A DNA stretch of 64,000 nt, from contig JADJBL010000021.1 of assembly GCA_016703765.1 (NCBI GenBank), positions 1 through 64,000 on the forward strand, read 5' to 3'. Within the stretch, counting starts at the first letter, position 1. Every line of letters starts with the position of its first letter. The position numbers and the translations under genes are program-made. Under the pieces are notes generated by a model. It searched no databases, was not told where the DNA came from, and saw only the letters and a program-made list of their open reading frames with translations. This stretch comes from Saprospirales bacterium. GTDB lineage: Bacteria; Bacteroidota; Bacteroidia; Chitinophagales; Saprospiraceae. Below are positions 20,081-31,972 of this stretch, piece by piece.

Positions 20081-21448
20081 ATGAATGCTACTCGTATTCC
20101 CAACCGCTGGCTCGTCGTAGCAGGGGCTATCCTCATTCAACTCGCACTCGGGGCCATGTATTCCTGGTCCGTTTTTACCAAAATCCTCACCGACCCGGCC
20201 GGGATTTACCGTTTTTCGGCGACTCAGACCGCCTGGATCTTCAGCGCCTGTTTGGTGACCTTCGCCCTGGTGATGGTCATGGCGGGCAGATGGCAGGCCA
20301 GGACCAGCCCGCGTTTTTTATCGACATTGGGCGGACTTTTGCTGGGCCTGGGTTTTGTTCTCGGAGGGCTATTCGGCAGCTCTTTTTGGGGGCAGCTCTT
20401 ATTCATCGGCATGGTGGCCGGAGCGGGCATCGGACTGGCTTATGTCGTGCCGATCGCGGTGGGCGTGAAGTGGTTTCCCGACAAAAAGGGAATGATCACG
20501 GGCCTGGCGGTGGCCGGGTTTGGTTTCGGCGCCACTATTTGGGTGAAATTGGCCGGTTCCTGGTTTGGCGGCCTGCTGAACCAGGCGGAGGTACTCGGTT
20601 TGCCGCCCGTGCAGAGCGTGTTCTTCATTTACGGAATCGTATTCGCCATATTGGTTTTCCTGGGAAGCATCGTGATGGTCAACCCTCCGGAGGGATATAA
20701 ACCCGCGGGATGGGAGCCCGCCGGCGCCACAGCCGCTGTTGCAGTCTCGGAAGGCTACACCCCGGAGAAGATGCTGCGCAGCCCTCAATTTTTTGCCATT
20801 TGGGCCGTATTTGCTTTTTCCGCCATTGCCGGATTGATGGTCATCTACTGCATCCAGCTATTCGGCATGGATGCATTGGAATTCAACGGCGTGGAGGATG
20901 CGGTGCTCATCACGGGAACAGCCATGGCCTGGTATGCCATTTTCAACGGCCTGGGCCGCATCATTTGGGGCATGATCTCCGACCGGATCGGCCGGAAACA
21001 GGCTATCATCGCCATGTCTCTATTCCAGGGCCTGGTCATGTTGTCGCTGTATCACGGCTTCGTCACCTTCGGCCTTTCGGCCGGATTGATCATCGGGGCC
21101 TCCCTGGTGGGATTTAATTACGGGGGAATTTTTGCCTTGTTTCCCGCCATTACGGCCGACTTTTTCGGAAACAAACAGGTAGGCCGCAACTACGGCTGGG
21201 TATTCACCGCCTACGGCGTGGCCGGTATCACAGGGCCCCTGCTGGCGGGGGTATTCAAGGATGCAGCCGCGATCGGGGCCTCGCCCAGGATATGGATGAC
21301 CCCCTTTATCATCGCGGGGATAGCCTGTTTGCTGGGCGCGCTGATCATGCTGCTGACCCATGCTCCGGATTCAAAACCGGAACGTCGCCCGGGGCGGTTT
21401 AGGAATCGCAGCGCGCTCCTCGGGCGTGGCGGCTCTTCTCCTGCGTAA
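20081..21448 (+). CDS. MFS transporter of the OFA (oxalate/formate antiporter-like) family
   Basis: A 456-residue protein with 12 hydrophobic segments. The first helix reads WLVVAGAILIQLALGAMYSW, which is the typical OFA opening (LG..YSWS.F). The helix pair GAGIGLAYVVPIAVGVKWFPDKKGMITGLA and the WGMISDRIGRKQAI loop (MFS GxLaDRxGRK motif) are also typical. Homologs exchange oxalate, formate or other small organic anions across the inner membrane. The substrate is not fixed by the sequence. The last 25 residues after MLLTHAPDSKPE are Arg-rich and may reflect an indel near the stop. It ends 8 bases before the convergent SRPBCC gene. Confidence 0.85.
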   Translation: MNATRIPNRWLVVAGAILIQLALGAMYSWSVFTKILTDPAGIYRFSATQTAWIFSACLVTFALVMVMAGRWQARTSPRFLSTLGGLLLGLGFVLGGLFGSSFWGQLLFIGMVAGAGIGLAYVVPIAVGVKWFPDKKGMITGLAVAGFGFGATIWVKLAGSWFGGLLNQAEVLGLPPVQSVFFIYGIVFAILVFLGSIVMVNPPEGYKPAGWEPAGATAAVAVSEGYTPEKMLRSPQFFAIWAVFAFSAIAGLMVIYCIQLFGMDALEFNGVEDAVLITGTAMAWYAIFNGLGRIIWGMISDRIGRKQAIIAMSLFQGLVMLSLYHGFVTFGLSAGLIIGASLVGFNYGGIFALFPAITADFFGNKQVGRNYGWVFTAYGVAGITGPLLAGVFKDAAAIGASPRIWMTPFIIAGIACLLGALIMLLTHAPDSKPERRPGRFRNRSALLGRGGSSPA

Positions 21449-21456
21449 TTCCAATT

Positions 21457-21906
21457 TTAGGCTTTCTTTCCTTTTCGCATGGCCCAAAAGTGGTTGGCGG
21501 AAAAGAAGGGGCGCAGCAAAAAGGACAGCTTCCTCAGCAGGGGCTTTGTAGCCTGGATCTCCCAATCGTAACGAACATTGCAGGTACCCGGCTGATCTCC
21601 TTCCTGGAAATGCCATCGGCCGTGCCCGACAAAATCGCCCCAGGCCTCCAGCGCCGAGCCCGTGGGAAAATTGGCTTCGGTGACCCGAAATTGCCAGCGC
21701 AGGGTGTACGGCAGCCAGCCTTTGGTGAAAAGATCGACTACCTTCCCGACCCCACCCGGTTCGCCGGGTTTGAGAACCATGACCTGTAGATAGACCGAAG
21801 GCCACCATTCGGCCAGGCGGTCCACGTCTTCGATGATGCGGTACACCTCCTCCGGCGTCCCTGCGACGAGCCAATGGGTGGTGAATTGGTAAGATGGGTT
21901 TTTCAT
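21457..21906 (-). CDS. SRPBCC family protein
   Basis: The ATG at 21906 gives a 150-residue protein without a signal peptide; the earlier in-frame ATG adds only 12 poorly conserved residues. The body reads THWLVAGTPEEVYRIIEDVD, LAEWWPSVYLQVMVLKPGE, LPYTLRWQFRVTEANFP, GHGRWHFQEG and TCNVRYDWEIQATKPLL. The N-terminal strand, WWP motif and alternating strands are typical of polyketide cyclase/dehydrase-like SRPBCC domains, which bind hydrophobic ligands. No substrate can be inferred. Intact. Confidence 0.75.
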   Translation of the reverse strand: MKNPSYQFTTHWLVAGTPEEVYRIIEDVDRLAEWWPSVYLQVMVLKPGEPGGVGKVVDLFTKGWLPYTLRWQFRVTEANFPTGSALEAWGDFVGHGRWHFQEGDQPGTCNVRYDWEIQATKPLLRKLSFLLRPFFSANHFWAMRKGKKA

Positions 21907-21990
21907 AGGGGCTAATTTAAGGCAGATTTTTTCTTTTGCCAAAAATTGGCACTAAGGCCCAAACTGCCTCTGCGATTATTGAAGAAGGGG

Positions 21991-21998
21991 TAATTTTG
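21991..21998 (+). promoter_or_regulatory. Possible -7 promoter box upstream of the SprB-repeat gene
   Basis: taattttg fits TAnnTTTG and lies 37 bases before the ATG at 22036. No convincing -33 box. Confidence 0.25.
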
Positions 21999-22035
21999 GA
22001 TTTTTGCTGGTTTTCACCCATTAATCAATTTTCCC

Positions 22036-25000
22036 ATGGGAAAAAGAAACAAACTCATTATCGGATTTTATGGCGCTCTGTTAAGCGGAGTGCTGTTCAT
22101 GAGCTACGATTCCAATCCCCCCGACGGTTATTCCGGCGCTCCGGGGGATTCGCTTTGTTCCAGCTGCCACGATACGCCTCCCGCAGGGGTCGATGGAACG
22201 ATCAGCCTGACCGGACTCCCTTCTACGGTCAGCCTGAATACCACTTATAACCTGACGATAACCTCCACCGTAACCCTCGGTAGCCCGTCCACTGCCGGTT
22301 TTCAACTGGTGGCATTGAATTCGACCAACCAGAATTCGGGCAACCTGAGCGAAAACCAACCGGATGTAGGGACGGAAACCTCCGGAGGTCGAGAATACGT
22401 CGAACACCGCGGCGATAAAAACATTATAGGCGGGACGGTTTCCTGGGATTTTCAATGGACCTCGCCCGTTACCGGTAGCGGCCTCATCACCATGTATGCG
22501 GCTTCCAACCTGACCAACAACAACAACTCGGATGGCGGCGACCGCGTGATTAGCAATATCTTCACGACTACCATCGGCAGTGGAAGCAATATGACCGTGG
22601 CGATCACCAACTCGGTCAACGTCAGTTGCTTCGGCGGAAACAACGGCTCCGCCACCGCCCAGGCCAGCAACGGCACGCCTCCCTATACCTACATGTGGTC
22701 CAACGGCCAATCAGGGGCAACCGCCACTAACCTGATTGCCGGCACCTATACCGTCACGGCGTCGGATGGCGCGGGCGGCACGGCTACCACCAACGTGACC
22801 ATTACACAGCCGCCCAACCTGATAGCCACGATCGTATCCACCACACCCGTAAACTGCTTCGGCGGAAACAACGGCGTAGCCGTGGCCGGCGCCTCGGGCG
22901 GCACGCCTCCCTATACCTATACCTGGTCCAACGGCCAGACCGGCGCCGCTATTTTTAACCTCGTCGTGGGTAATTACACCGTTACGGTCAAGGATTCGAA
23001 AAATTGCACCAAAACGGCGGTGGCCAATATCACCCAACCATCTTTGTTGGTGGTCAACACCGTTTCCCAAAACAACGTCAGTTGCTTCGGAGGCAATAAC
23101 GGCTCCGCAGTCGTCAATGCAACGGGCGGCTCGCCGGGGTATAATTACAACTGGTCGAATGGGACCGTCGGCCCCATCGCCACCAACCTCAGCGCTGGAA
23201 CCTATACCGTGACGACGATCGACAGCCACGGCTGCATGGCGACCAAAGCCGTGACCATCACCCAACCTACCGTGTTGGTGGCCTCCATCCCGGCAGTCAA
23301 CCATGTCGATTGCTTTGGAGAGGCCAGTGGTTCGGCTACGGCATCGGCCGGCGGTGGAACCCCGGGGTATTCCTACCTCTGGTCGAACGGCGCCAATACC
23401 GCCACCGCAAATGGACTGGCTGCGGGAAGCTATACGGTTACGGTTACGGACACGAAAGGCTGCACGGATACCGAATCGGTCGCCATCACCCAGCCTCCTT
23501 GACGATCGACGGCGCCATCACCGACGCCACCTGCAACGGCAATTGCGATGGCTCGATCTCCATCTCCGTTACCGGAGGGGACGCTCCCTTCGCATTCATC
23601 CTGGATCGGCCCGGGAGGGCCTTTTTCACGGAGGACATTTCTGGCCTCTGCGCCGGCGATTTACCGTGGAGGTAACGGACGCCAACGGCTGCACCGCCAT
23701 GGCAACTTTCACCGTCGATGAACCGGCCCTGGTCGCTATTGAGGTGGGGAACCTGACGCATGTCGACTGCAACGGCAATGCCACCGGCTCCGTCGCCGTT
23801 TCCGCTTCCGGGGAGCCGGGCCCTTTCAGCTACCTTTGGTCGAACGGCGCCACCACCCCCGACATTAGCGGGCTTGTAGCGGGAAGCTACTCGGTGACCG
23901 CCACGAACGGCCTTTCCTGCACCGGGTCTGCGACCATCGTCATTACCCAACCGGCCATGCTCGACGCCAATGTGAGCGTCACCCACGAATCGGGCAGCGG
24001 GGCCAACGATGGCACGGCTACTTCCAACCCCACCGGAGGTACTTCCCCGTATTCGTATGTCTGGAGCACCGGCGCCATCACCTCGTCAATCACCGGATTG
24101 GCGCCCGGCAATTATACGGTCACCGTGGAGGACGCCAACGGCTGCACGGCGATAAAGTCCGTTGCCATCAACTCCTTCGATTGTGCCCTGACGCTTGATT
24201 TCGACTCGACGCCCGTGAATTGTTCGGGTGGAAATAACGGCACGGCGACTGCCAACTCAATAGGCGGCACGTCGCCTTTTTCTTTTACCTGGTCGAATGG
24301 CGGATCTACCGCCACGATTAGCGGCCTCGAAGCGGGCACGTATTCCGTGACCGTCGTGGATGATTCGGATTGTACCGCCACAGGGTCGGTCGAAGTATTG
24401 GAACCATCTGCCCTGGAGGCTACGGCCACGATCCTGGAGCATGTGGCCTGTTTCGGCGATGCCACGGGAAGCGCCAGCGTGCTGGCAAGCGGCGGCAGCC
24501 CCGAGCCCAATTATACCTATGTGTGGGGCGATAGTATCGGGATTTTCCCTCCGGGCGTACCTTTCGTTCGAGACGACCTGCCGGCAGGCGCCTATTTCGT
24601 GGTGATTATCGACGGAAATAACTGCGAAACCACCATCAATTTTACCATCAATCAACCACCCTTGCTCATCGTTACGGCCAGCTCTACGGACGAAACGGCC
24701 AACGATGCCAACGACGGTACCGCTTCTGCAACCGTTCAGGGTGGAACCCCCGGTTACACCTACCAATGGAGCAACGGAGCGACCACGCCGAATATCAACG
24801 GCCTGAGCCCCGGCCTAATCCATGTTTCGGTAACAGATGCCAATGGGTGTACCGCCGTGGCGGAAACTACGGTGGACGCCTTCCTCTGCACCTTGACCCT
24901 CGAAATGGGCCAATCGGATGTGCAGTGCCACGGCGCTGCCGACGGCACGGCCAATGCCTTTGCCGCAAACGGAGTCGAGCCGTATAGCTACGAATGGTCG

Positions 25001-27481
25001 AACGGCTCCGATCTGTCTTCGATCTCCGGCCTTGCGCCCGGTATTTACTCCGTAAGCGTGCTGGATGCGGCCAACTGCCCGGCAATCGGAGAAGTGACTA
25101 TTTCAGAACCCGACCCGCTTGTTGTCACTTTGGATTTGAATACTCCGGTAACCTGCCACGGCGACGCCGACGGAATTGCCTCGGTTCTGGCAACGGGTGG
25201 AATACCTCCCTATTCCTTTGCCTGGTCGAACGGAACCACGGGTCCGGAAGCGGATAACCTGGCTGCCGGGACCTATACCGTAACGGTGTTCGACGCCAAT
25301 CTTTGCGCAGCAACACTGGAGGTCGTGGTAACCCAGCCCGATCCTATTGATCCGCAGGCCTCCTCGACCAACGAGACCGCAAACGGCGCCGGCGACGGCA
25401 CGGCCAGCGTCGATCCGATCGGAGGCACAGGGCCCTATGATATTCTCTGGAATACGGGGGAAACCACCTCTACCATAACCGGGCTGGTTCCGGGCGTGTA
25501 CAGCGCCATCGTAACAGATGTCAACGGCTGCTCCGCGGAAGAATCCGTCGCGGTCAATCCCTTCGATTGCTCGTTGACGGTGACCGTTCAGACTCAGCAC
25601 GTCAGCTGCAAGGGCGGGAGCGATGGCTCTTTGTTGCTCGCCGTCACCGGCGCAACCGACCCCGTCGAAGTAACGGTCAACGGCGTGATTTGGCAGGGCG
25701 GCGATCTGATCCCCGATTTGGCTGCAGGGATTTACGATATCGTCGTTTCGGATGCCAGCTTCTGCGTATTTACCCAATCTTTTGAAGTGCTCGAACCCTC
25801 CCTGCTCGAAGTGGCGGTGACGGACCTCAACGACCTGATCTGTGCGGGTTTCCCCACTGGATCGGTCAGCGTTCTGGCCAGCGGCGGAACCGGCGCTTAT
25901 ACCTATCAGTGGGCGGATAACCTCCCCGGCAACGACCTGTCCGAGCGGACGGATCTTCCCGGAGGAACCTATTCGGTGACGGCGAGCGATGCCAATGGCT
26001 GCGAGGCTTCCCTGAGCGTGCTCATCGAAGAAACACAACTGGAATGGGGCCTTGTAGCGATCCTGCCGGTAGAATGCCCCGGCGAACCGACCGGGTTTGC
26101 CGAATTGAATGTTTTCGGTGGGACCGAACCCTATGATTTTCAATGGCCGAATGGAGGAACGGGGCCCAGCCAATCGGGGCTTAGCGCCGGTGTCTACTTC
26201 GTCAGCATTACCGACGCCAACGACTGCTCGGTGGTCGCCGATGTGGAGGTTACCGCCCTGGACCAGGAAGACCCCGTGGTAGTGACACAAGATCTGACCC
26301 TGTTCATTGGAAATGACGGCCATGCTACCCTGGAGCCGGCGGATCTGGACGGCGGGAGCAGCGACAATTGCGGAATCGGAATGCTGGCTGCGAGCCAAAC
26401 CCATTTCGATTGTAGCCACCTGGGCGCTAATTCCGTACAACTCACGGTCACGGATTCCAACGGAAACGAGGCCTCCGGTACGGCGCAGGTGAATGTATTG
26501 GATACGATCCCCCCGGCCCTTATATGTCCCCCCGATGGGATTCTGTCGACCTGCAACGGCACATTGGTCATCGTGAATTATCCAATAACCGCCGCCGATA
26601 ATTGCTCGGCGCAGAACCCCGTGCTGACGGGCGGTCTGCCGAGCGGTTCGGTATTTCCGGTCGGGACGACCATGGTTTCCTGGATGGTGGCCGATCAAAG
26701 CGGAAATACAGGGGAGTGCTCTTTTGTGATTACCGTCATTGAAACGATATTGGAGGTTTTCATTCCCGCTTTCACCAATACCTGCCCCGGCCAGTCCGAC
26801 GGATCGGCTACGGTAGTCCCGTTGAACGGCGTTCCGCCTTATGACTTCCTCTGGGACGATCCGCAGGGTCAGATGAACTCTACGGCTACTGGCCTGGCTG
26901 CCGGAACTTATAACGTCATCGTAACGGATGCCCTGGGCTGTATCGCGACGGAAATGGTCGTGATAGGGACCTTCCCGGCAGCCACGATCCAGGTTCAATC
27001 CGTGGAACACGAAACCAACGGCGAGGCCAATGGCTCGATCGACATTACGGTGACCGGGGGCACGCCTCCTTTTACCTACGAATGGAGCAAAAACGGTATT
27101 ATATTTACCGGCGCTGAAGACCCCGACGGCCTCTCCGAAGGCGAGTACACCGTGGAGGTCACCGATGCCAATGGATGCGTCTTCGCGTCAGAAACCATTG
27201 TAGTGGACAATATCACCGCCGTAGGCGAGGTGAATGGAAAGAACCATTACCGGGTCTTCCCCAACCCCGCCAGCGAGGTGCTGTGGATCGAATGGACGGG
27301 CCCCTCGCGCCCCGGCCTGAGAGCCGAATTGATGGATATCCACGGAACCGTGCGTTTGCAGGCTCCAGTGGAAGCGGCGAAAACCAAATTGTCTACCGAT
27401 CAATTGGCGCCCGGCGTCTACCTGCTCCGCCTCTACGCAGACGGCTGGCAGACGACGCAGAAGGTGTTGATTTTGAAATGA
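22036..27481 (+). CDS. Giant SprB-repeat surface protein with CxxCH N-terminal domain and T9SS tail, two frameshifts
   Basis: About 1815 residues. The N-terminal region reads MGKRNKLIIGFYGALL, then NPPDGYSGAPGDSLCSSCHD; CSSCH is a heme-type CxxCH motif in a domain of the choice-of-anchor V type. Next come about 16 SprB-like repeats of 75-85 residues (SCFGGNNGSA, PPYTYMWSNG, AGTYTVTASD), then a HYR domain near 26510-26740 (PALICPPDGILSTCNG, SGNTGECSFVITV), two more SprB-like repeats and a type A tail (RVFPNPASEVLW, LAPGVYLLRLYADGW). Two compensating frame changes lie near 23500 and 23670. SprB of Flavobacterium johnsoniae is the cell-surface gliding adhesin; this protein is probably an adhesin too, though with a type A tail. 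Repeats may cause assembly errors here. Confidence 0.85.
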
Positions 27482-27548
27482 TTTTTTAGTTGAAGAGTTG
27501 AAAAGTATTCTGTCAACTAAATATTTTAAAGGAACCCAAAATTTTAAT

Positions 27549-27637
27549 ATTAAACCGCAAAGGCGCAAAGGCGCAAAGAAATACGCAAAGAGGATATTCG
27601 AGTCGTCTTAGCGTTCTTAGCGCCTTTGCGGTTTAAT
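27549..27637. repeat. Large inverted repeat (18-bp perfect arms)
   Basis: Arms attaaaccgcaaaggcgc (27549-27566) and gcgcctttgcggtttaat (27620-27637), with weaker pairing in the 53-base interior (gcgcaaag / cttagcg). GTTGAA-type units flank it on both sides. It is a non-coding palindromic element between two surface-protein genes and could also end transcription. Confidence 0.65.
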
Positions 27638-27676
27638 TTTTAAACTCTTCAACTCTCTCTCAGAACTAGTATCAGA

Positions 27677-30600
27677 ATGATGAAAAAAACGCTCCTACCC
27701 TTGTTTTTACTGGCCTCCATTTCCCTTCAAGGCCAGGAATACCTCAAATGGATTGAACGCCAAAGCGATTTTGAAAAGATCCAAAATATGGCGGAAGATC
27801 ATTTTAAAAACAAAGACCTGGGGCGGGGGAGCGGCTACCGGCAATTCAAGCGCTGGGAATATCTGGTGCAGGACCGCCTGGGCCCAGACGGCCAAGTGAT
27901 CAATTACAACCGCATGGTCTGGGACGTCGCCATGGAAATGAAGACAAAGGGCGGCAATACGCAGGCGGACAATACGGAGGGCTGCCAGGCTTCCTGGTCG
28001 CTGCTCGCTCCATTGGATGAATATGTGAACGGCCAGGAGGGCTATAACCCCGGTTTGGGCAGGGTGAACGTGGTGGCTTTTCATCCCTTTGACCCGGATA
28101 TCGTCTATATCGGTACCCCCGCCGGAGGACTCTGGAAAACCGTCAACCAGGGCGGAAGCTGGGTCCCTTTGACGGATCACCTACCCAGCATCGGAGTGTC
28201 GGGGATTGTCATTCATCCCCAGAATCCCAACCTGATCTACATCCTGACCGGCGACGGCGACGGGGCCGACACCTACTGCATCGGGGTGCTTCGTTCTCTC
28301 GACGGCGGGCTGAACTGGGAGGAGACCGGGCTGGCCTTTGCGGTCGACCAAACCCGCCGGGGCTACAAACTGGTCATGTCGCCCGACAATCCCAATGTGC
28401 TGATGGCCGCAACAAACAGCGGAATTTACCGCACGGCCGATGCCGGGGCCACCTGGAACCAGGAGGTGTTCGGGAGTTTTGTGGACATCGAATTCAAACC
28501 CGGCGACCCTTCGACGGTGTATGCGCATACCAGCAACGGGTTTTACCGCTCTACCGACAACGGACAGAGTTGGAACACCATTACCGCCGGATTGCCCACG
28601 GGAGAAAACCGGGTGGCGATCGGGGTCAGCCCCGCCAACCCGCAATACGTTTACCTCTTTGCCGGCCCTGCCTCCGGCGACGGCTTTTTCGAAGGCCTTT
28701 ACCGCTCGACCAATAGCGGCATTTCCTTTTCCCTGCAAGCCGATGCGCCCAACGTGCTCGGCTATTCGATTGAAGGACAGGACGACCGGAGCCAATCCGC
28801 CTACGACCTGGCCATCGCGGTCGATCCCGACGACGCGGAAATCGTCATTACCGGTGGGATTAACGTGTGGTGGAGTTTCGACGGCGGCGTTAGTCTGTTT
28901 ATTACCTCCCATTGGTATTACCCCGAGCTGGTCTTCAACGGCCTGCAATATACCCATGCAGATATCCACGAACTGGTCTATAATCCCCTCGACGGCAGCC
29001 TCTGGTGCGGCAGCGACGGAGGCGTTTTCCGCAGTCCCGATGACGGGATCACCTGGGAAGACCGATCCAGTCTGGGCGCCACCGGCCTGTCGATCATGCA
29101 GTTTTACCGCATCGCGGGCATTCAGGGCGATCCGAACGTCCTCATCGGCGGCACGCAGGACAATGGGTCCAACCGCTGGGACGGAGGCGACGACATCACC
29201 CACTTCGACGGCGCCGACGGGATGGATTGCATGCTCCATCCCCTCGACCCGCAGATCCAATACCATACCCGCCAAAACGGGAGCCTTCGCAAATCCCTCG
29301 ACGGGGGCGCCGACCATTTCGGCATCAAACCGGGATTCACCAGCGGCTATTGGGTTACGCCCCTGGCGATGGACCCTATCGACCCCGAAGTCATCTATGC
29401 CGGCTACAGGGATACGGTGTACCGGAGCGCCAACGGAGGGGAGGATTGGACCGCTTTTGTGCCCGAACTGGAGGTGGGCCTGTACCGCTCCCTGCATATT
29501 GCTCCGGCGAATACCGCCCGGATCTATGCCGCTACCGATCTGAGGATCTTCATGTCTGACGATACGGGCGCCAGCTGGTCGGAAATATCGGCAGGCCTGC
29601 CTGCGGCGGCCGAATCCCGCATCACGATGATCGCCACCGATGCGGACGACGATCAGCAGGTGTGGGTCACGATGGCGGGTTTTGTGAACGGGAGAAAAGT
29701 GTTTTACTCTCCGAATGCGGGCAGTTCCTGGCAGAACGTGTCGGGCTCGCTGCCCAACCTGCCCGTCAATTGCATAATCTACGACGCCTCCGAGCCCGGG
29801 GGCGACAACTCGGTCTATATCGGCACCGATGTGGGCGTCTGGTTCCGCGACTCCTCGCTGAACGACTGGATCCCCTACATGACCGGATTGCCCAACGTGC
29901 CCGTTTTCGATATGGAAATACATGCCGCCTCCGGGATGCTGCGCGCCGGCACTTTCGGCAGGGGTATCTGGGAAAGTCCGCTCTACGATCCGGACCTTAC
30001 CTCCCCGACTGTGGCCTGTCCGCCCAACCAAACGGCCTCTCCCGGCGCCGGCTGTGTGCTCGTACTGCCCGATTTCGGCAACCTTGCTTTAACTACCGAT
30101 AATTGCGACCCCGATCCGGATATTCTGCAAACTCCCGCGCCGGGCGCTCAAATATCCCAGGACACGACGATCACCCTGATCGCCCAGGATTGGGAAGGCA
30201 ATGCGAGCGGCCCTTGTACCTTCCAGCTCAGCCTGGCCGATACCCAGGGGCCGGTCATGGATTGCCCGGAAAGTGTGTTGGCCAACACCTGCGACGGGAT
30301 TGGGTTGTATGATGTGATCTGGGTCGACAATTGCACGGGCGGCCGAAGGAGCATTGAGCGAAGGGCTGGAAAGCGGGTCCGTTTTCCCCATCGGGACCAC
30401 GCTGGTGACCTAGAACTCCATCGACGACAACGCAAATGGCACATCCTGCTCATTCGAAGTGATCCGCGCCGACAGCATGGAGCTTTTCGTCGATGCGGTG
30501 ATGGACGAAACGAATAGCCTGGCAAACGGCTCTATCGACATCAGCATGAGCGGGGGCGTGGCGCCTTATCAATTTTCCTGGAAAGCAGACGGGGAACTCA

Positions 30601-30977
30601 TTTCGACCGAAGAAGACCCGGAGGACCTGGCGGCGGGATTGTACACGCTGGAGGTGACGGACGCCACCGGCTGCGTGCTGGTTTACGAGCCGGTGCTGGT
30701 GGATAACATCACGGCTTTGTCGGAGATTTCGATCAGCAAGGAGATTCGGATTTTCCCCAATCCTGCCGACGATTTTATCTGGGTGGAATGGGAAGGTAAT
30801 TTCAAAGAAAAAACAAGCATCGAATTGGCCGACGCCAAAGGAAGGATTCAATATAGCCGGGCGCAGGAGAAGTCAAAGCACAAGATCCCGGTTAGGAGTT
30901 TGGCGCCTGGAGTCTATTCCCTGAGGATTTCGGGGCACGGGTGGCAGGTAGCGGAGAAGGTGGTGATTGTGAGGTAA
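27677..30977 (+). CDS. BNR/VPS10-like beta-propeller surface protein with T9SS tail, broken near the C-terminus
   Basis: A signal peptide (MMKKTLLPLFLLASISLQG) precedes about ten BNR/Asp-box repeats (GGLWKTVNQGGSW, LRSLDGGLNWEE, IYRTADAGATW, FYRSTDNGQSW, VYRSANGGEDWTA, IFMSDDTGASWSE), the fold of sortilin/VPS10 and sialidase-like propellers. Then come two HYR-like domains from about 30000 (PTVACPPNQTASPGAGC, GPVMDCPESVL), one SprB-like repeat and a type A tail (RIFPNPADDFIW, LAPGVYSLRISGHGW). A frame change near 30345 and an in-frame TAG at 30411-30413 interrupt the second HYR domain. Sialidase catalytic residues are not evident, so binding or structural roles are more likely than glycosidase activity. 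Confidence 0.8.
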
Positions 30978-30984
30978 TAATCCT

Positions 30985-30992
30985 TACTTTTG
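30985..30992 (+). promoter_or_regulatory. Possible -7 box for the DMT transporter gene
   Basis: tacttttg fits TAnnTTTG. It overlaps the TTG at 30990 that would be the earliest start, so if the box is used, translation must begin further downstream. Confidence 0.25.
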
Positions 30993-31972
30993 TCCATCAT
31001 TTTTGTAAAACCGAGCACCCTGAGCACTTCCTCCGTCACTCCAAACACCGGCCGTTCCAAGAGGGAATTGTGGCTGATCCTGATTTCCTTTGCCATCACC
31101 TATTTCGTGTGGGGCTCCACTTATCTGGCCAACTGGTGGGCCGTGCATGCCATCCCGCCCTTCCTCCTGGCGGGGCGCGCTTTACCTTCGCCGGCTTGTT
31201 TATGTACGTGCTTGGGATGGCGTTTGGGCAGGCCAAGGTGACCCGGCAGCACTGGCGCAATGCATTTTTCGCCGGATTCATGTTGTTCGTGATGGGAAAC
31301 GGGGCCCTGGTCTGGGCCCTGCAATACATCGACTCGGGCATCGTCGCCCTGATCGTGGCCTTTGAGCCCCTGATCGTGGTAATCTTTCAATGGAAGATGA
31401 AGGCTCGCAAGCCCGGCTTGCTGACTATCGGAGGGATTTTTCTGGGGGTGGTGGGCATGGCCTTGCTGGTCGGCCAGCCCGAATTTGCGGGCGATAGCAA
31501 CTGGTTGGCCGCCATGGTGGTTATTTTATTCGGAATGATCGCCTGGGCCTATATTTCCGTCTGGCTTACCGATGCAGACATGCCCAATTCGGTATTTCAA
31601 GCCGCAGCTATGCAAATGATTTCGGGAGGAGCCGTCCTGCTCGTCATCGCGGTTTTTACGGGCGATTACATGAAATTCAATCCCGGCGCAGTGCCGGAAA
31701 AAGCCTGGTGGTCGGTGCTTTACCTCGTCATTGGGGGATCGGTGGTGGCTTTTACGGCTTTCAACTATCTGATCAAGAAAGTCTCCACCGAAAAAGCCGT
31801 CACCAATACCTATGTCAACCCCGTGGTAGCCCTTTTTCTGGGCTGGTGGCTGAACAGCGAAAAGATTACGGGTCAATCTATCGTCGCCTCGGTGCTATTG
31901 CTGGGAGGCGTATTTCTGATCAATGCCCGGATGTTGATTCCCAAAAAAATTACTGAACCGACAGGCGCCTGA
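30990..31972 (+). CDS. EamA/DMT family transporter, one frameshift, start uncertain
   Basis: An inner-membrane protein of about 310 residues with ten hydrophobic segments in two EamA halves. It opens with SKRELWLILISFAITYFVWGSTYLANWW (WGSTY is a family hallmark). After a one-base break near 31178 it continues RFTFAGLFMYVLG, MLFVMGNGALVWALQYIDSG, FEPLIVVIFQW and IGGIFLGVVGMALLV. The second half contains VAFTAFNYLIKKVS and NTYVNPVVALFLGWWLNSE. Homologs export amino acids or other metabolites. There is no ATG near the N-terminus; TTG 30990 or CTG 31020 are candidates. Its 3' end overlaps the convergent gene by 23 bases. Confidence 0.8.

Noticed and set aside
22600..26000. Regularly spaced similar DNA blocks resembling a repeat array
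   Set aside because: They encode SprB-like protein repeats and are not short identical repeats with unique spacers, so not CRISPR.
25103..27010. 635-codon open frame on the minus strand
   Set aside because: It is a shadow of the SprB-repeat gene; the translation has no domain and follows the repeat pattern of the opposite strand.
28181..30031. 616-codon minus-strand frame
   Set aside because: Shadow of the BNR-propeller gene, whose motifs and codon use are clearly genuine.
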